A stretch of 64,000 bases of DNA from NCBI GenBank assembly GCA_947497945.1, contig CANMIP010000013.1, positions 97,670 to 161,669 on the forward strand. Reading direction: 5' to 3'. Position 1 is the first letter of the stretch. Every line of letters starts with the position of its first letter. This DNA comes from an uncultured Tropicimonas sp. GTDB lineage: Bacteria > Pseudomonadota > Alphaproteobacteria > Rhodobacterales > Rhodobacteraceae. Shown one piece after another: positions 19,248 through 29,098 of this stretch. The notes under the pieces are model-generated. The model did not search any database. It saw only the letters and a list, made by a program, of their open reading frames with translations, and had not been told where the DNA came from. Position numbers and translations under genes: made by a program.

Positions 19248-21083
19248 TCACAGGGACTTCAGGTATTCGACAATGGCCATGCGGTCCTCGTCGCTGAAGC
19301 CGCCGGCCCCGTATTCATGCCCCTGGTTGCCATTGCCTTCGATGATCGTCCCGCTGTCGTCATGCGTCTTGAGCAGGAAGGCCTGGCCATTGGCAGGTTC
19401 GGCATCGACATAGCCGACCTCGGTGGTGTCGAAGGCGCGGTTGCCGACCCAGAACTGCTTCTTGCGCTCTTCGGCGGGCAAAAGAAGCTCGTAGAGCGAG
19501 GCGACGGAGCCGTTGTGGAGATAGGGCGCGGTGGCCCAGATGCCGTCGAGCGGACGGGCCTTGTAGGCGAGGATTTCCACGCCTTCGGTTGTCAGGCAGG
19601 TCTCTCGCTCGCCGGATCGCGGATCGAAGATCCCCGGCGCAAAATCGACCTGCGGAAGCCGTTCGAAGCCGAAGATCGTGCCGACGGCTTCCTTGACGAT
19701 GTCGCCCTTCTTGTCCAGGAGCGCGCCCTTCACCGCGGTTCCCAGCATGTTGAAGACCGGGGCAGTGTCGCCCATCGGGTTGCCTTGCAAGTCCTTCGTG
19801 CCCTTCATCGGGCCTGTCGGACCGTTATAGACGAAGGCGTTGCAGGCCATCCAGATATCGGTCAGCTCCTTTGGCGGCGTGGTGAGGAAGGGCAGCATCC
19901 GCTCGGTCGGTTGCCCGGCTTGCTGCATGTCCGGTGTCAGGTGGCAGTTATTGGCACAGTTCTGCTGGAACAGGGTCTTGCCCTTCTGCGCCAGCGTCAC
20001 ATCAATCGGCGGGAACGCGTCCGGCCATTTCGGCGGTTCCAGCTTTTTCAGCAGGTGCTCGATACGGTCGAGATTGCGCACGTTGACCGAAGATTCGTAG
20101 CCGCTGAGCGCGCTGAGAATCCCGTCGGATTTCGGCGTGATGACGATGTCGCCGAACACGCCGAGCACCTCGCCGGTATTGCGCCCGAGCGCACCATATT
20201 CGATCGAGCCGCCGCCGATCTTGATGCGGCTGTTCTCGACCGAACCGTTCCATTGCACCTTCTTCTGTTTCCACATGTTCCACAGGAAGGGATAGCTGAC
20301 CGGCGCATTGGCCGGGTTGCCCTCGACCTCGGTCCCGCCGTTGAACATCACCACCTTGTTGAAGATATGCCCGATCGCGTCGACGCGCCCATAGCCGTAA
20401 TCCAGCACCCGGCCGTCATAGTAGCGATCGTTCTCGTTCATCGCATCGGCCTTCATTTCCCAGTCCAGAAGCGATGAGAATGCGGTCTTCAGCATGGCCT
20501 CGTTGGCCGGGGTGTTCTTTCCGGCCAGCACCTTGCGCACGAAGCGGTCCCAGCGGACCGGGTCGTTCAGCGTGCCGTCCATCGCCGTGTCCAGCGCGGC
20601 GACGAAGCTCTGGTAGTCGAACATGCTGGGCGCGCCATCGACGATGACGAGCTTGTCGTCGACCTCGTAGCTGCCGGTGTGGCAGGCGGTGCAGTTCAGC
20701 CCGACCCAGGGTTCGGCGGTGTTGTCGCGATTGCCCTGTCCCTTGTACCAACGCAGTTTCGTGGCACCGAGATTGCGGTCCGCCTGCTGGTCGATGGCCA
20801 TCCCGATCGGGTAGGTCGTTGGCGCATCATCGGGCGGCGGCAGGAGGCCGTAGGAGGTCAGGTGATCGAGGTCGACAAAGGGCGTGCCGTCTTCCAGTTC
20901 GAGCGCTTCAATCCAGCTTCTGGGGATCAGGCGCGAGCCCTGCGTGCCGAAATACATGGCCTCACGCTCTTCGCTGGTCCAGCCCTGGACGACGGTCTCG
21001 CCCTGCACGGCCGTCGAACAGACCGACAGGGCCAGGCAGGTGGCCAATGCGGTTGGAACGAGGTTGCTCCGGGGAATATTCAT
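19248..21083 (-). CDS. Exported di-haem RoxA-like protein with an atypical CX3CH haem motif
   Basis: At 611 residues, it has an N-terminal signal peptide (hydrophobic core LVPTALATCLALSVCSTAVQG). The first haem motif is CTACH at 131-135. The second is CANNCH at 376-381, with three residues between the cysteines instead of two. The C-terminal segment ARPLDGIWATAPYLHNGSVASLYELL matches the di-haem peroxidase end and repeats that of the sister gene at 16062; overall architecture is the same, so the two are probably an ancient duplication. RoxA-type enzymes in the same superfamily oxidatively cleave polyisoprene. Start ATG 21083, after the gene at 21182. The stop codon is 97 bases before the catalase-related gene. 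Confidence 0.87.
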   Translation of the reverse strand: MNIPRSNLVPTALATCLALSVCSTAVQGETVVQGWTSEEREAMYFGTQGSRLIPRSWIEALELEDGTPFVDLDHLTSYGLLPPPDDAPTTYPIGMAIDQQADRNLGATKLRWYKGQGNRDNTAEPWVGLNCTACHTGSYEVDDKLVIVDGAPSMFDYQSFVAALDTAMDGTLNDPVRWDRFVRKVLAGKNTPANEAMLKTAFSSLLDWEMKADAMNENDRYYDGRVLDYGYGRVDAIGHIFNKVVMFNGGTEVEGNPANAPVSYPFLWNMWKQKKVQWNGSVENSRIKIGGGSIEYGALGRNTGEVLGVFGDIVITPKSDGILSALSGYESSVNVRNLDRIEHLLKKLEPPKWPDAFPPIDVTLAQKGKTLFQQNCANNCHLTPDMQQAGQPTERMLPFLTTPPKELTDIWMACNAFVYNGPTGPMKGTKDLQGNPMGDTAPVFNMLGTAVKGALLDKKGDIVKEAVGTIFGFERLPQVDFAPGIFDPRSGERETCLTTEGVEILAYKARPLDGIWATAPYLHNGSVASLYELLLPAEERKKQFWVGNRAFDTTEVGYVDAEPANGQAFLLKTHDDSGTIIEGNGNQGHEYGAGGFSDEDRMAIVEYLKSL

Positions 21084-21181
21084 GGTCGCATTCCTTCTCG
21101 TATCTACTTCGATGGAAATTCCTGTTCTTGTCGTGGATCTTGAAAGACGGATGTCGGCAAACCGCAGGGGAGATTGCCGGA

Positions 21182-22546
21182 CTATTCGAACGGTATGTTC
21201 TCCAGCTTCTGTATCGCGCCTTCGAGGTCGCGGCCGACATCGAGACGGACATCGTTTTCGGCTTCGAAGCGCTGGACCGCACCAAGGGTCCTGGTGCCGA
21301 TCTGGCCGTCGATCGCCCCGACGGAATAGCCGCGCTGGGCCAGCAGGCGTTGGAGGCTCCTGCCCATTTCCGTGCCCAGGATGTTGCCATTGTCGGATTG
21401 GAACCTGGCGATCGTTGCGGTCTCGGTCGAGATTGCGAGGGCGGTATGCCCGGAATCGCTGATCGCAAGGGCGGATGGCGGCGTCTCGAGCTCGAGCGTG
21501 CCGATCTTCTCGAACAGCATCAGCTCGGTATTCAGGGTGAACTGCTCGATCTGGCTGGAGTGCCGGTATCCGAGCCAGATGACGCCCTGGTTGCAGGAAC
21601 TGGCCAGCAGGGCCGTCGGCGTCTGGGCATTCGTGCCGCCATATTTCCGGGATGGCTCATCGGGAGCGGTCGGTGTGCTGGTCACGATGTCAAGGGAGCG
21701 GAATACCGGATCGAAGGACACCAGGAACAGGGCGTCGTTCTTCGGCGGGACGATCAGGAAGGAGGCCTTGTCGAGGCCGCTCTCGCAGCCGTCCTTCGCC
21801 ATGATCGCAAGGGTGCTCAGCGATTGCGGCTGGTTCCGTCGGGCGTCGAAGGAAACATCGCCGAATTCGAGCGCGCCCTTGGGGCCGATTCCGAACGCGA
21901 CGAGCGTCGGCAGCAGGCCCGTATTCAGAAATGCGATCGGCTCGGCGCCGTCCTGAAGCCAGGCGCCAGTTACCCCGAGGGAATCGTAGTCCCCGGGGAT
22001 CATCCCTTCGATCTCGGTGGCTTCCGACGGGGTCGAGACATCGACGACGGCGATGCCACCTTCCGTGTCGTCCGTCTCCATGCCCGCGATCAGCAGCAGG
22101 TTTCCCCGCGAAAGCGAGAGAACGGGACGCGCAATCGGTCGTTTCAGCGACAGCCGGGCGACAATCTCGAGCGCCGGGTCCAGAATGAGCAGTTCGCTGG
22201 CGCCGCCCGCCGTCCCGGCAACATAGAGACTGCCATCACCGCTGCCGATCGCCAGATCCTGCGGCACAATCGGCAGGTCCCGCGCCCCGACGATGTCGAG
22301 CGTCTCCGGGTCGACTTGCAGGATCTGGTGCGTGCCATCGGCGCTGCCGATCACATAGGCGGCGTTCTTGCGAAAGACGATGTCGGTCGGCGCCAGCGGA
22401 AGCGTCTGCGTCGATCCCGCCACGAGTGCGCCGGCATGCGGCTGGCCGTCCGGCGCGCGCTCGGTTTGAGCCGCTGACCCATTCGCGATCGTCAGCGAGA
22501 TCACAAAACACACGATCGCAGCGTTTCTTCGGGACAGCAGGGTCAT
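21182..22546 (-). CDS. Secreted protein with C-terminal peptidoglycan-binding-like domain
   Basis: A 454-residue protein: signal peptide (residues 1-27, LLSRRNAAIVCFVISLTIANGSAAQ), then about 340 residues with repeated blades such as PLAPTDIVFRKNAAYVIGSADG and VPQDLAIGSGDGSLYVAGTAGG, suggesting a beta-propeller. From about residue 390 the sequence is GRSLQRLLAQRGYSVGAIDGQIGTRTLGAVQRFEAEN, the PG_binding_1 repeat 'LQ..L...GY..G.IDG..G..T..A...F'. An in-frame ATG at 22576 would add 10 acidic residues before the signal; 22546 has AGGA 9 bases upstream and a cleaner signal peptide. It could tether the redox enzymes to cell wall. Role unknown. Confidence 0.8.
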   Translation of the reverse strand: MTLLSRRNAAIVCFVISLTIANGSAAQTERAPDGQPHAGALVAGSTQTLPLAPTDIVFRKNAAYVIGSADGTHQILQVDPETLDIVGARDLPIVPQDLAIGSGDGSLYVAGTAGGASELLILDPALEIVARLSLKRPIARPVLSLSRGNLLLIAGMETDDTEGGIAVVDVSTPSEATEIEGMIPGDYDSLGVTGAWLQDGAEPIAFLNTGLLPTLVAFGIGPKGALEFGDVSFDARRNQPQSLSTLAIMAKDGCESGLDKASFLIVPPKNDALFLVSFDPVFRSLDIVTSTPTAPDEPSRKYGGTNAQTPTALLASSCNQGVIWLGYRHSSQIEQFTLNTELMLFEKIGTLELETPPSALAISDSGHTALAISTETATIARFQSDNGNILGTEMGRSLQRLLAQRGYSVGAIDGQIGTRTLGAVQRFEAENDVRLDVGRDLEGAIQKLENIPFE

Positions 22547-22588
22547 TCCATTTGCTTCCTTTGCGTCTTGCATCATCTTCCCTGGAAA

Positions 22589-23941
22589 TCAGTCCTCGAA
22601 GGACCAGCTGAATGTCGGGACCAGGAAAAGGTCCTTGGCGATAATTCCGCCCTCCGTCTCGCCGCGTATCGTGAGTTTCAGTTGCTTGTAGGGGGTCTGG
22701 TCCTTGAATGTTCCATCGAGCTTCATGACGTTTTCCGTCAGTTCCTCCTGGATTCCGTGGAACACGAACTCGGCGCGTTTTCCCGAAACGTCCAGCGGCT
22801 GTTTGACATCCGCGCTGCGGGCGGCCCAGGTCGGCATCGCCTGGCCTCTCTTTTCTCTTCTACCGCCCGAGTCATCCGCCACGAAGATGACCGGCGTGAT
22901 CTTGAGGTGGACCTTGTCCAGTTGCGGCTCGCCGCTTATCAGCTTCTCATAGGCGACGACGATCGAACCGTCCTTCTCCTCGGTCTTGGCACTCCATTCG
23001 AAGGTCCCTGCGACCTCCTTCACCGACTCCTCGACATAGTCGACGCGCTCGAACAGGGAGGCTTGCGGGATCGTGTCCTCGGACAGGTGGCCGATCACCT
23101 GCATCAGCCTGTCGATGGAGGCCCGAACATCGCCGACCTGTGCAACAAGCGGGCGGCCGGCGGCGCCCTCCATCAGGCCGATGATCCGGTTCAGGCGGGC
23201 GATTTCGGTCTGCATTTCCCGCATCTTGAACCGTCCGATCAGCTGGAAGGAATTCTCGATCGGGATCATCAGGGCCAGCGTCCTGTTGTTCCGCGCCGTC
23301 GCCTTGAGGACGCCGACAACAAGCGGTTCCCCGTCGCGATCGATATAGACCGGGCTGCCGCTCTGACCGCCTTGGACATTGCCTCTGAGCGTCCATGCAT
23401 AAGGCACCAGCGTTGTCGTCGTGGTGTTGAAACCGAGCCGGTCGCGCAGGTAGTTGATATCGTCCCAACCCGATGTCAGCAGGTCGGGATCGTCCTGGAG
23501 CGGGACGTCCTCGCTGTTCCCGATGGCCAGGGGCGGCGGGAACTCGAAGCCGCGCGGCTTGAACGCGCGCAGCAGGACAAGGTCGAGGCTGGCCAGTTCG
23601 GAGATATACAGGACTTCGAGATCGCTCGGCATTCCGGACACTTCGGCTGTGATCTTGGTGTCGACGGCAAAGACCTTCTTGAGCGGTTCGAAGAGATGCG
23701 CAGTCGTCAGGATGTAGCCGCCCTCGCCGATGAGAAAACCCGTTCCAACCGTCGTGACCGGATCGCTGATCTGCGGGCCGACGCTGGCGATGCCGGTCGC
23801 GGAGAGTTTGACAAGACTCTGCTCGACCTTGTCGTGGAGCTCATTCTCCGAGGCCGCTTGCGCGCACAGCGCACCGACGGACAGCACGACCGACATCGCG
23901 ATCACCATCCAAGGCCTTGAAAAGACGTGCCTTCTCATCAT
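22589..23941 (-). CDS. Exported trypsin-like serine protease
   Basis: A 450-residue protein with signal peptide (residues 1-29, WMVIAMSVVLSVGALCAQA). The trypsin-like catalytic triad is present: H82 in ILTTAHLF, D120 in ASLDLVLL and S194 in GGQSGSPVY. GTGFLIGEGGYILTTAHLF is the usual block around the catalytic His. After about residue 230 a coiled stretch (FKMREMQTEIARLNRIIGLMEGA) follows, then a C-terminal beta-rich domain of unknown function ending in TFSWSFED. It overlaps the metzincin gene's stop by ATGA. It might process other products of the operon. Confidence 0.87.
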   Translation of the reverse strand: MMRRHVFSRPWMVIAMSVVLSVGALCAQAASENELHDKVEQSLVKLSATGIASVGPQISDPVTTVGTGFLIGEGGYILTTAHLFEPLKKVFAVDTKITAEVSGMPSDLEVLYISELASLDLVLLRAFKPRGFEFPPPLAIGNSEDVPLQDDPDLLTSGWDDINYLRDRLGFNTTTTTLVPYAWTLRGNVQGGQSGSPVYIDRDGEPLVVGVLKATARNNRTLALMIPIENSFQLIGRFKMREMQTEIARLNRIIGLMEGAAGRPLVAQVGDVRASIDRLMQVIGHLSEDTIPQASLFERVDYVEESVKEVAGTFEWSAKTEEKDGSIVVAYEKLISGEPQLDKVHLKITPVIFVADDSGGRREKRGQAMPTWAARSADVKQPLDVSGKRAEFVFHGIQEELTENVMKLDGTFKDQTPYKQLKLTIRGETEGGIIAKDLFLVPTFSWSFED

Positions 23942-24843
23942 GAGCTTCCGTAAATCTGTTGCACGGCCTGCACATCGAACTTGCTGAGCACGCCATTGTT
24001 CATCTTCCTGGGATTGCAGTAATTCATGACCGAAGACGCATCCCAGGGCGTCATTTGCTCATCATCGCCGGCCGTGCCCGACGGGCGCTCCTTGAAGGAG
24101 CAATCCTCGGGCGTGTCGGACCGGTTCTGCTCATGCGCCAGGCCAATTGCGTGGCCGAATTCGTGCACGGCGGTCATTCTGGTGCAAATCTCCCAATTCT
24201 TCGTTGTACGGCCGCAGGTTGGCTCCCAATTCTCGTAGGTGAAATTCAAGACCATTCCGTCCCCAATGCCACTGCCGAGCTTTCCCAGTTTCTGGACATG
24301 CGGGCCGGTGTCCTGAATCGAAATCCGAATGCCTTGCTGCTGTTCCTTGCAATGTCCCCAGCCGATGAAGTTCAATGCAGAGACCTTACCCCAACTGTCG
24401 GCTATGGCCGTTTCCACGAAGTCCCGCTGTTCGGTGAATTCGGCATCAAATTCTTCCCAGCACACAAATATGTTCGGACTGTCCCATATCGCGTTTTTCA
24501 GGGGGAATGCGCGGTCAATGATGTTCTGCTGCTGTTCCTTGCTCAGATGTTCGAAATACTGCCCCATGGATCTCCCGCCGGAAGGGCCGAACAGGGCGTC
24601 GACAGAATACCCGGAGAATAATTGCTCTACGGATCCACTGGTTGCGCCACCGAAGATGGCACGTGTCGAGGACATCTCGACAGGGCCATTTCCTACCAGC
24701 ACAACAGGAGTTTTGTCGCCAAACCCCTTAATGTTTCGCTGTTCGCCTGCATGGGCATAATCACCCGCGAAAATTAACAATAAAAACAATATCACGCAGG
24801 CACTTAGAAATTTTTTTTCTTCCAAGGACACATGGAACACCAC
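23938..24843 (-). CDS. Exported metzincin zinc protease
   Basis: A 301-residue protein with signal peptide (FLSACVILFLLLIFAGDYAHA, cleavage after about residue 32). The metzincin zinc motif HEFGHAIGLAHEQNR places H227, H231 and H237 as ligands and E228 as base; the Met-turn is SVMNYC with M273. Disulphide-rich spacing (C128, C165, C210, C220, C248, C276) suggests a folded secreted enzyme. Overall closest in form to matrixin/astacin-like proteases. It starts with GTG at 24843, supported by CAGGAG 6 bases before. It is first in the operon, so its promoter must lie in the AT-richer 24844-25537 region. The gene is visibly less GC-rich than its neighbours, a possible sign of transfer. Confidence 0.87.
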   Translation of the reverse strand: MVFHVSLEEKKFLSACVILFLLLIFAGDYAHAGEQRNIKGFGDKTPVVLVGNGPVEMSSTRAIFGGATSGSVEQLFSGYSVDALFGPSGGRSMGQYFEHLSKEQQQNIIDRAFPLKNAIWDSPNIFVCWEEFDAEFTEQRDFVETAIADSWGKVSALNFIGWGHCKEQQQGIRISIQDTGPHVQKLGKLGSGIGDGMVLNFTYENWEPTCGRTTKNWEICTRMTAVHEFGHAIGLAHEQNRSDTPEDCSFKERPSGTAGDDEQMTPWDASSVMNYCNPRKMNNGVLSKFDVQAVQQIYGSS

Positions 24844-25537
24844 TCATTGCTCCTGTTGTGTCTTCAACGGTTTGCGAATGCCTGCAATTTGTCAAGGCAT
24901 TCCTTGGGTATCGGTTTTGGAGGGCTGGCAATCGAACGATGGCTTGACATCGTGAAAGTTATTTTTGATCAGAAGCTTGTTGAAATTCGGGAGGTGTTGC
25001 CGACCGTTTGAGGTGTGCCGCGCAAGGGGTGAAAATTCGTCCGATAAATTGCGTACCCCCAATATGCATTTTTTCTTTCGTCGCTTTGCCGCTGGCAATG
25101 TGCTGCGCCACGAATCGAGGCCGGGACCTGGCCGAGATTAATATGTTGCTCAAGGGAGTTGGGACGGCACGAGTTTTTCCGCTGCAAAGGCTCCGTTTCT
25201 CAAATCGCCAGAAAGGATTCATGGCGCGAAACCAAGGTGGTAACAAGGCTCGCAAAGTGGCTGGCCATTGGCGGATCCGGTCTGACATTGACGTAAAACT
25301 GAAGGCCAAGGTCTCGGGCAGGGCAGGCTGGCCGGACGATGAAGATGTTGTGCGCGATGGCGCCACGCCAAGGCACCGGGGTCTGGAACCCCAGAGCCGC
25401 CGGTGCAGTGGCATGCGCCGAAGCGTTGCGGGCTTCGAGATGCCGAGGAACGATCCTCTGGCGACGATGGCGCGGGGGCCACCGTCGAAACCGTGTCGCA
25501 GCGAGGAGGTTTGCGTGATGCTACCCCGCCAGCTCGG
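24844..25537. other. 694-bp gap with no supportable gene, promoter region of the exported haem/protease operon
   Basis: Several frames are open on both strands but none has a family match or a convincing start. The left ~300 bases are relatively AT-rich and must carry the promoter of the minus-strand operon (24843-16062). The right part lies downstream of the aldehyde dehydrogenase gene (minus strand, stop at 25538), so it should hold that operon's terminator. I could not find a clear one. Confidence 0.4.
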
Positions 25538-26983
25538 TCATTTCTCGTAGAGATAGACCGTTTTCTTCTCCAGATACTGCTCGAGGCCGAACTTTCCGTC
25601 TTCGCCCCCCATTCCGGACTGTTTCCAGCCATTGTGGAAGCCCTGGTGCTGCTCGCCCATGGCGCGGTTGATGTAGAGCTCGCCTGCCTCCATCCCGTTG
25701 ATGAAACGCTGAATATTGGCGTGGTCGCGCGAGTAGAAATAGGCCGCCAGCCCATAGATGCTGTCAGAGGCGTAGCCGATGGCTTCGTCCAGCGTCCTGA
25801 AGGTGACAACCGGCAGGATGGGGCCAAAGGTCTCTTCCTCGACCGCGACATTGTCGTGTTTCGTACGCAGAACCGTCGGTTCGTACCAGAAACCGTTCTC
25901 GAACCCCTCGACCGTGGCGCGCTTGCCGCCCGTCACGAGTTCGGCGCCCTGGTCCAGGCTTTCCTGCACGATCTTGTCGATATTCTCGATTTCCGCGTTG
26001 TTGACCTTGGGGCTCAACGTGGTGTCGGGGTCGAGCGGATCGCCGATCTTGAGTGCGGCGACCTTGGGCAGGAACAGGGCCATGAAGGCCTCGGCGATGC
26101 TCTCGTGCAGGTAGACGCGTTCGGCACAGGTGCAGACCTGGCCGCAATTGGTGAAACGGGCCCCGACAAGGATGTCGGCGGCCTTTTCGAGATCCGCGTC
26201 ATCCATGACCACGAAGGGGGCCTTGCCGCCAAGCTCCAGCATGACCGGGATCATGTGTTTTCCCGCCGCCTGGTAGATCTGTTTGCCGGCAAAGGTGGAG
26301 CCGGTCATGGTGATCATCGCCGCATGCGGGCTTTCGCACAGGTAGTTGCCGATCACCGAGCCCTTGCCATTGATGATGTTCAGGACACCGGCCGGGATGC
26401 CGGCCTCGTTGGCGATCTCGCCGAGGACCGTCGTCGTGAGAGGGGTTTCCTGTGTCGGCTTGAGGACCATCGTGTTGCCGGTGATCAGCGCCGGTCCGAT
26501 CTTGCGCCCGGCAAGTGCCACCGGGAAGTTCCACGCGGTGATGGCGACGACCACGCCGCGCGGGACCTTGTGGATATAGATCTTCTCGTCGCGATTGTCG
26601 GAGGGGAGGATATCGCCTTCGATGGTCAGCGCGTTGTCGCAGGCATAATCGATGAAGCTTGCCGCCGCGCCGACATCGATCCGCGCCAGGTCCAGCACCT
26701 TGCCCTGTTCCAGCGTGACCATCCGGGACAGTTCCTCGAGCCTGTCCCGAATGCCCTGCGCGAACCTGCGCAAGATGGCCTGGCGTTGGCGGGCGGGGGT
26801 TGCCGCCCACTCCACCTGCGCCGCTTTGGCGGCGAGAAGGGCCCTTTCCGCTTCGCTGACGGGCGAGGCCGGGATCTCTCCGATCACCCCTCCCGTTGCC
26901 GGGTTCAGGACCTTGATGATCTCATCGGTCGGAGCCTCGACGAACTCTCCGTTGATGAAGTTGACATTGCTTCTGAATTCCAT
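25538..26983 (-). CDS. Aldehyde dehydrogenase, AldA (lactaldehyde/glycolaldehyde) type
   Basis: A 481-residue NAD(P)-dependent aldehyde dehydrogenase whose length is close to E. coli AldA (479). Motifs: [26 protein letters not shown], the general base E250 ([10 protein letters not shown]), and the catalytic C284 in [13 protein letters not shown], the AldA-specific form of 'GQ.C'. The conserved end [23 protein letters not shown] is present. It ends the operon importer - dehydratase - dehydrogenase, so it may oxidise glycolaldehyde, lactaldehyde or a 2-ketoacid semialdehyde made from the imported sugar. ATG 26983 was chosen for the family N-terminus; the frame is open further upstream. Confidence 0.9.
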   Translation of the reverse strand: MEFRSNVNFINGEFVEAPTDEIIKVLNPATGGVIGEIPASPVSEAERALLAAKAAQVEWAATPARQRQAILRRFAQGIRDRLEELSRMVTLEQGKVLDLARIDVGAAASFIDYACDNALTIEGDILPSDNRDEKIYIHKVPRGVVVAITAWNFPVALAGRKIGPALITGNTMVLKPTQETPLTTTVLGEIANEAGIPAGVLNIINGKGSVIGNYLCESPHAAMITMTGSTFAGKQIYQAAGKHMIPVMLELGGKAPFVVMDDADLEKAADILVGARFTNCGQVCTCAERVYLHESIAEAFMALFLPKVAALKIGDPLDPDTTLSPKVNNAEIENIDKIVQESLDQGAELVTGGKRATVEGFENGFWYEPTVLRTKHDNVAVEEETFGPILPVVTFRTLDEAIGYASDSIYGLAAYFYSRDHANIQRFINGMEAGELYINRAMGEQHQGFHNGWKQSGMGGEDGKFGLEQYLEKKTVYLYEK

Positions 26984-26997
26984 TGCTCCAGGTCCTT

Positions 26998-28095
26998 TCA
27001 GGCCGCCTTGTCCGCGGCGGCGTCGAGTTTGTTCCAATCGAAACTCACGCCGATGCCGGGGGCATCGGGGGCAACGCCACGGGACTCCTCCAGCAGGACG
27101 GGGCGTGTCGTGTAACGGTCGATCGGGAAGGAATGCAGCTCGACCCAGCCGCCATTGGGCTGCGCCGAGACCAGCGAGATATGAAGCTCCTGCATGCCAT
27201 GCGAGCAGACGGGAATGCCGTGTTTGCGGGAAAGCGCCGCCACCTGCAGCCAGCCGGTGATGCCGCCGCAATTGGAGGCGTCGGGCTGGACATAGGAGAG
27301 AGAGGCCTGCGCGAAGGCATATTCGAACTCGTGGATCGTGTGCAGGTTCTCGCCCATTGCGAGCGGACAGCCGGTCTCCTCGGCGATACGGCCGAAGCCG
27401 GCGTAATCGTCGGGAATGGTCGGTTCCTCGAACCACAGAAGGTCATAGGGTTTGAACGCCTTCGCGGCCTCGATGGCCTGATCGACGCTCATCGAGTAGT
27501 TCGCATCGACCATGAAGGCGATGTCGGGCCCGATCAGGTCGCGCACCGCGGCGATGCGCTCCACGTCTTCGGCCAGGTTCGGTTGACCGATCTTGATCTT
27601 CACGCCGTTCGCGCCCTTCGCCAGATAACCGCGGATCGAGTCCAGGAGCTTGGGCAGCGGGAAGTTCAGGTCGATGCCGCCGAAATAGCAGTTGCAGCGG
27701 TTGGACGCGCCCCCCGCCATCTGCCAGAGCGGCTTGCCCGCCCGTTTGCAGCGCGCATCCCAGAGCGCGATATCGACCGCCGAGATGGCGAAGGAGGCGA
27801 TGCCGCCACGGGCGACATAGTGCAGATGCCACTGCATCGCCTCGTAAAGCGCCTCGATCTCCGCGCCATCCTTTCCGAGCAGGAAGGGCTTCAGGTCATG
27901 CTCGATCATGGCAAGGATCGACCAGCCGCCCTTGCCGCCGGTATAAGTGTAGCCGGTGCCTTCGGAGCCGTCTTCCATGCCGATGGTGACGGTGATCAGT
28001 TCGAAATGGGAATGGTCGCCGTGTTTCGCGTCCGTCAGCACTTCATCCAGGGGCACGGCGAAGCGCCGTGCCCGGAGGGAGGTAATCTTAGCCAT
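26998..28095 (-). CDS. Enolase-superfamily sugar-acid dehydratase (MR subgroup)
   Basis: A 365-residue mandelate-racemase-type enzyme. Active-site set: K166-x-K168 (GVKIKIG), metal ligands D197 (DANYS), E223 (LWFEEP) and E249 (MGEN), and H299 (SHGMQE) with D272 as partner. This is the constellation of acid-sugar dehydratases such as those for galactarate, talarate, fuconate or arabinonate. It lies between a sugar permease gene (1-base gap) and an aldehyde dehydrogenase in one operon, so it probably dehydrates an aldonate made from the imported sugar. The exact sugar acid cannot be told from motifs. Confidence 0.88.
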   Translation of the reverse strand: MAKITSLRARRFAVPLDEVLTDAKHGDHSHFELITVTIGMEDGSEGTGYTYTGGKGGWSILAMIEHDLKPFLLGKDGAEIEALYEAMQWHLHYVARGGIASFAISAVDIALWDARCKRAGKPLWQMAGGASNRCNCYFGGIDLNFPLPKLLDSIRGYLAKGANGVKIKIGQPNLAEDVERIAAVRDLIGPDIAFMVDANYSMSVDQAIEAAKAFKPYDLLWFEEPTIPDDYAGFGRIAEETGCPLAMGENLHTIHEFEYAFAQASLSYVQPDASNCGGITGWLQVAALSRKHGIPVCSHGMQELHISLVSAQPNGGWVELHSFPIDRYTTRPVLLEESRGVAPDAPGIGVSFDWNKLDAAADKAA

Positions 28096-28096
28096 T

Positions 28097-29092
28097 TCAA
28101 GCCTCCTGCTTGGCGCTGACGCGCGATACTCGAGATTGCAGGAGGATCACGACGAAGAGGAACAGGCCGCGAATGACCATCTGCCAATAGGCGGAGATGG
28201 AAATCACACCGCGCCCGTTTTCGAAGTTGAGCATGTTGAAGACAAGACCCAGGAGCAGCGCGCCCGCGACCGTCGCCGGCACGGAGCCGAGGCCCCCCGT
28301 CAGCAGCGTGCCGCCAACGACGACGGAGGCAATGGCGGAAAGCTCCCAGCCGACGCCTTCGAGCGGCTGTCCCGCGCCGAAGCCGGAGGCGAGGATGACG
28401 CCGGCAAGCCCCGCGCAGCCACCAGAGAGGATGTAGACGAAGGCCTTGGCGCGGTTGACGGGCAGGCCCATCATCCGGGTTGCGTCCTCGCCGCCGCCGA
28501 TGGCTTCGACGGTGCGGCCGATGGAGGTTTTCTCCAGCACGATCCAGAGCATGACGGCGAGGATCGCCACGACGATGATCGACCAGGGCAAGAGCCCGCC
28601 GACATTGTTCATGCCGAACTTTGTGAAGTTCGATCCCCAGTCGACCGAGATGGTCTGCCGCCCCGAGATCACCAGCGCGCCGCCCTTGGCCCCGAGCATG
28701 GTGGCCAGAGTGGCGATGAAGGGGGGAATGCGCATGGCGATGACGAAGAAGGCATTGATGCTGCCGATGGCCATACCGGCGAGAATGCCGCCCGGGAGCG
28801 CGACCTGGATGCCATAGGGCGAGAGATAGGCCACGCAAACGCTGGTGAAGGCCACCACGGAGCCAACCGAGAGGTCGATCCCGCCGGTCATGATGACGAA
28901 GCACATGCCGAGCGCGATGGCGATGAACATCGAGTTGTAGTTGAGGAAGGACGAGATGTTGTAAGCGCCCGCGAAATTGTCGTAACGCAGCGCGCCGAAG
29001 GCGATCATCACGATCAACGCAAGCCACACGCCCATGGACTGACCGTTGCCCTGGATATAGCGGCGCAGGTCGAATGTGTTCTGGTCGAGCAT
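28097..29092 (-). CDS. Sugar ABC importer permease 2 (RbsC/YjfF type)
   Basis: A 331-residue inner-membrane permease with about eight to ten hydrophobic helices. The family block is [28 protein letters not shown] near residues 55-80, where '[10 protein letters not shown]' is the RbsC signature. It pairs with the second permease gene upstream to form a heterodimer, as YtfT/YjfF do. Order: binding protein, ATPase, permease 1, permease 2 on the minus strand. It ends 1 base before the enolase-family gene. Confidence 0.9.
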   Translation of the reverse strand: MLDQNTFDLRRYIQGNGQSMGVWLALIVMIAFGALRYDNFAGAYNISSFLNYNSMFIAIALGMCFVIMTGGIDLSVGSVVAFTSVCVAYLSPYGIQVALPGGILAGMAIGSINAFFVIAMRIPPFIATLATMLGAKGGALVISGRQTISVDWGSNFTKFGMNNVGGLLPWSIIVVAILAVMLWIVLEKTSIGRTVEAIGGGEDATRMMGLPVNRAKAFVYILSGGCAGLAGVILASGFGAGQPLEGVGWELSAIASVVVGGTLLTGGLGSVPATVAGALLLGLVFNMLNFENGRGVISISAYWQMVIRGLFLFVVILLQSRVSRVSAKQEA

Positions 29093-29098
29093 CTGGGG

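Noticed and set aside
20819..22477. A 552-codon plus-strand frame opposite the di-haem and PG-binding genes
   Set aside because: Antisense shadow; no ribosome site, no recognisable domain, and both strands cannot plausibly code here.
25008..25550. A 180-codon plus-strand frame in the gap before the AldA-type gene
   Set aside because: No family resemblance, no convincing ribosome site, and it runs into the end of the real gene on the other strand.
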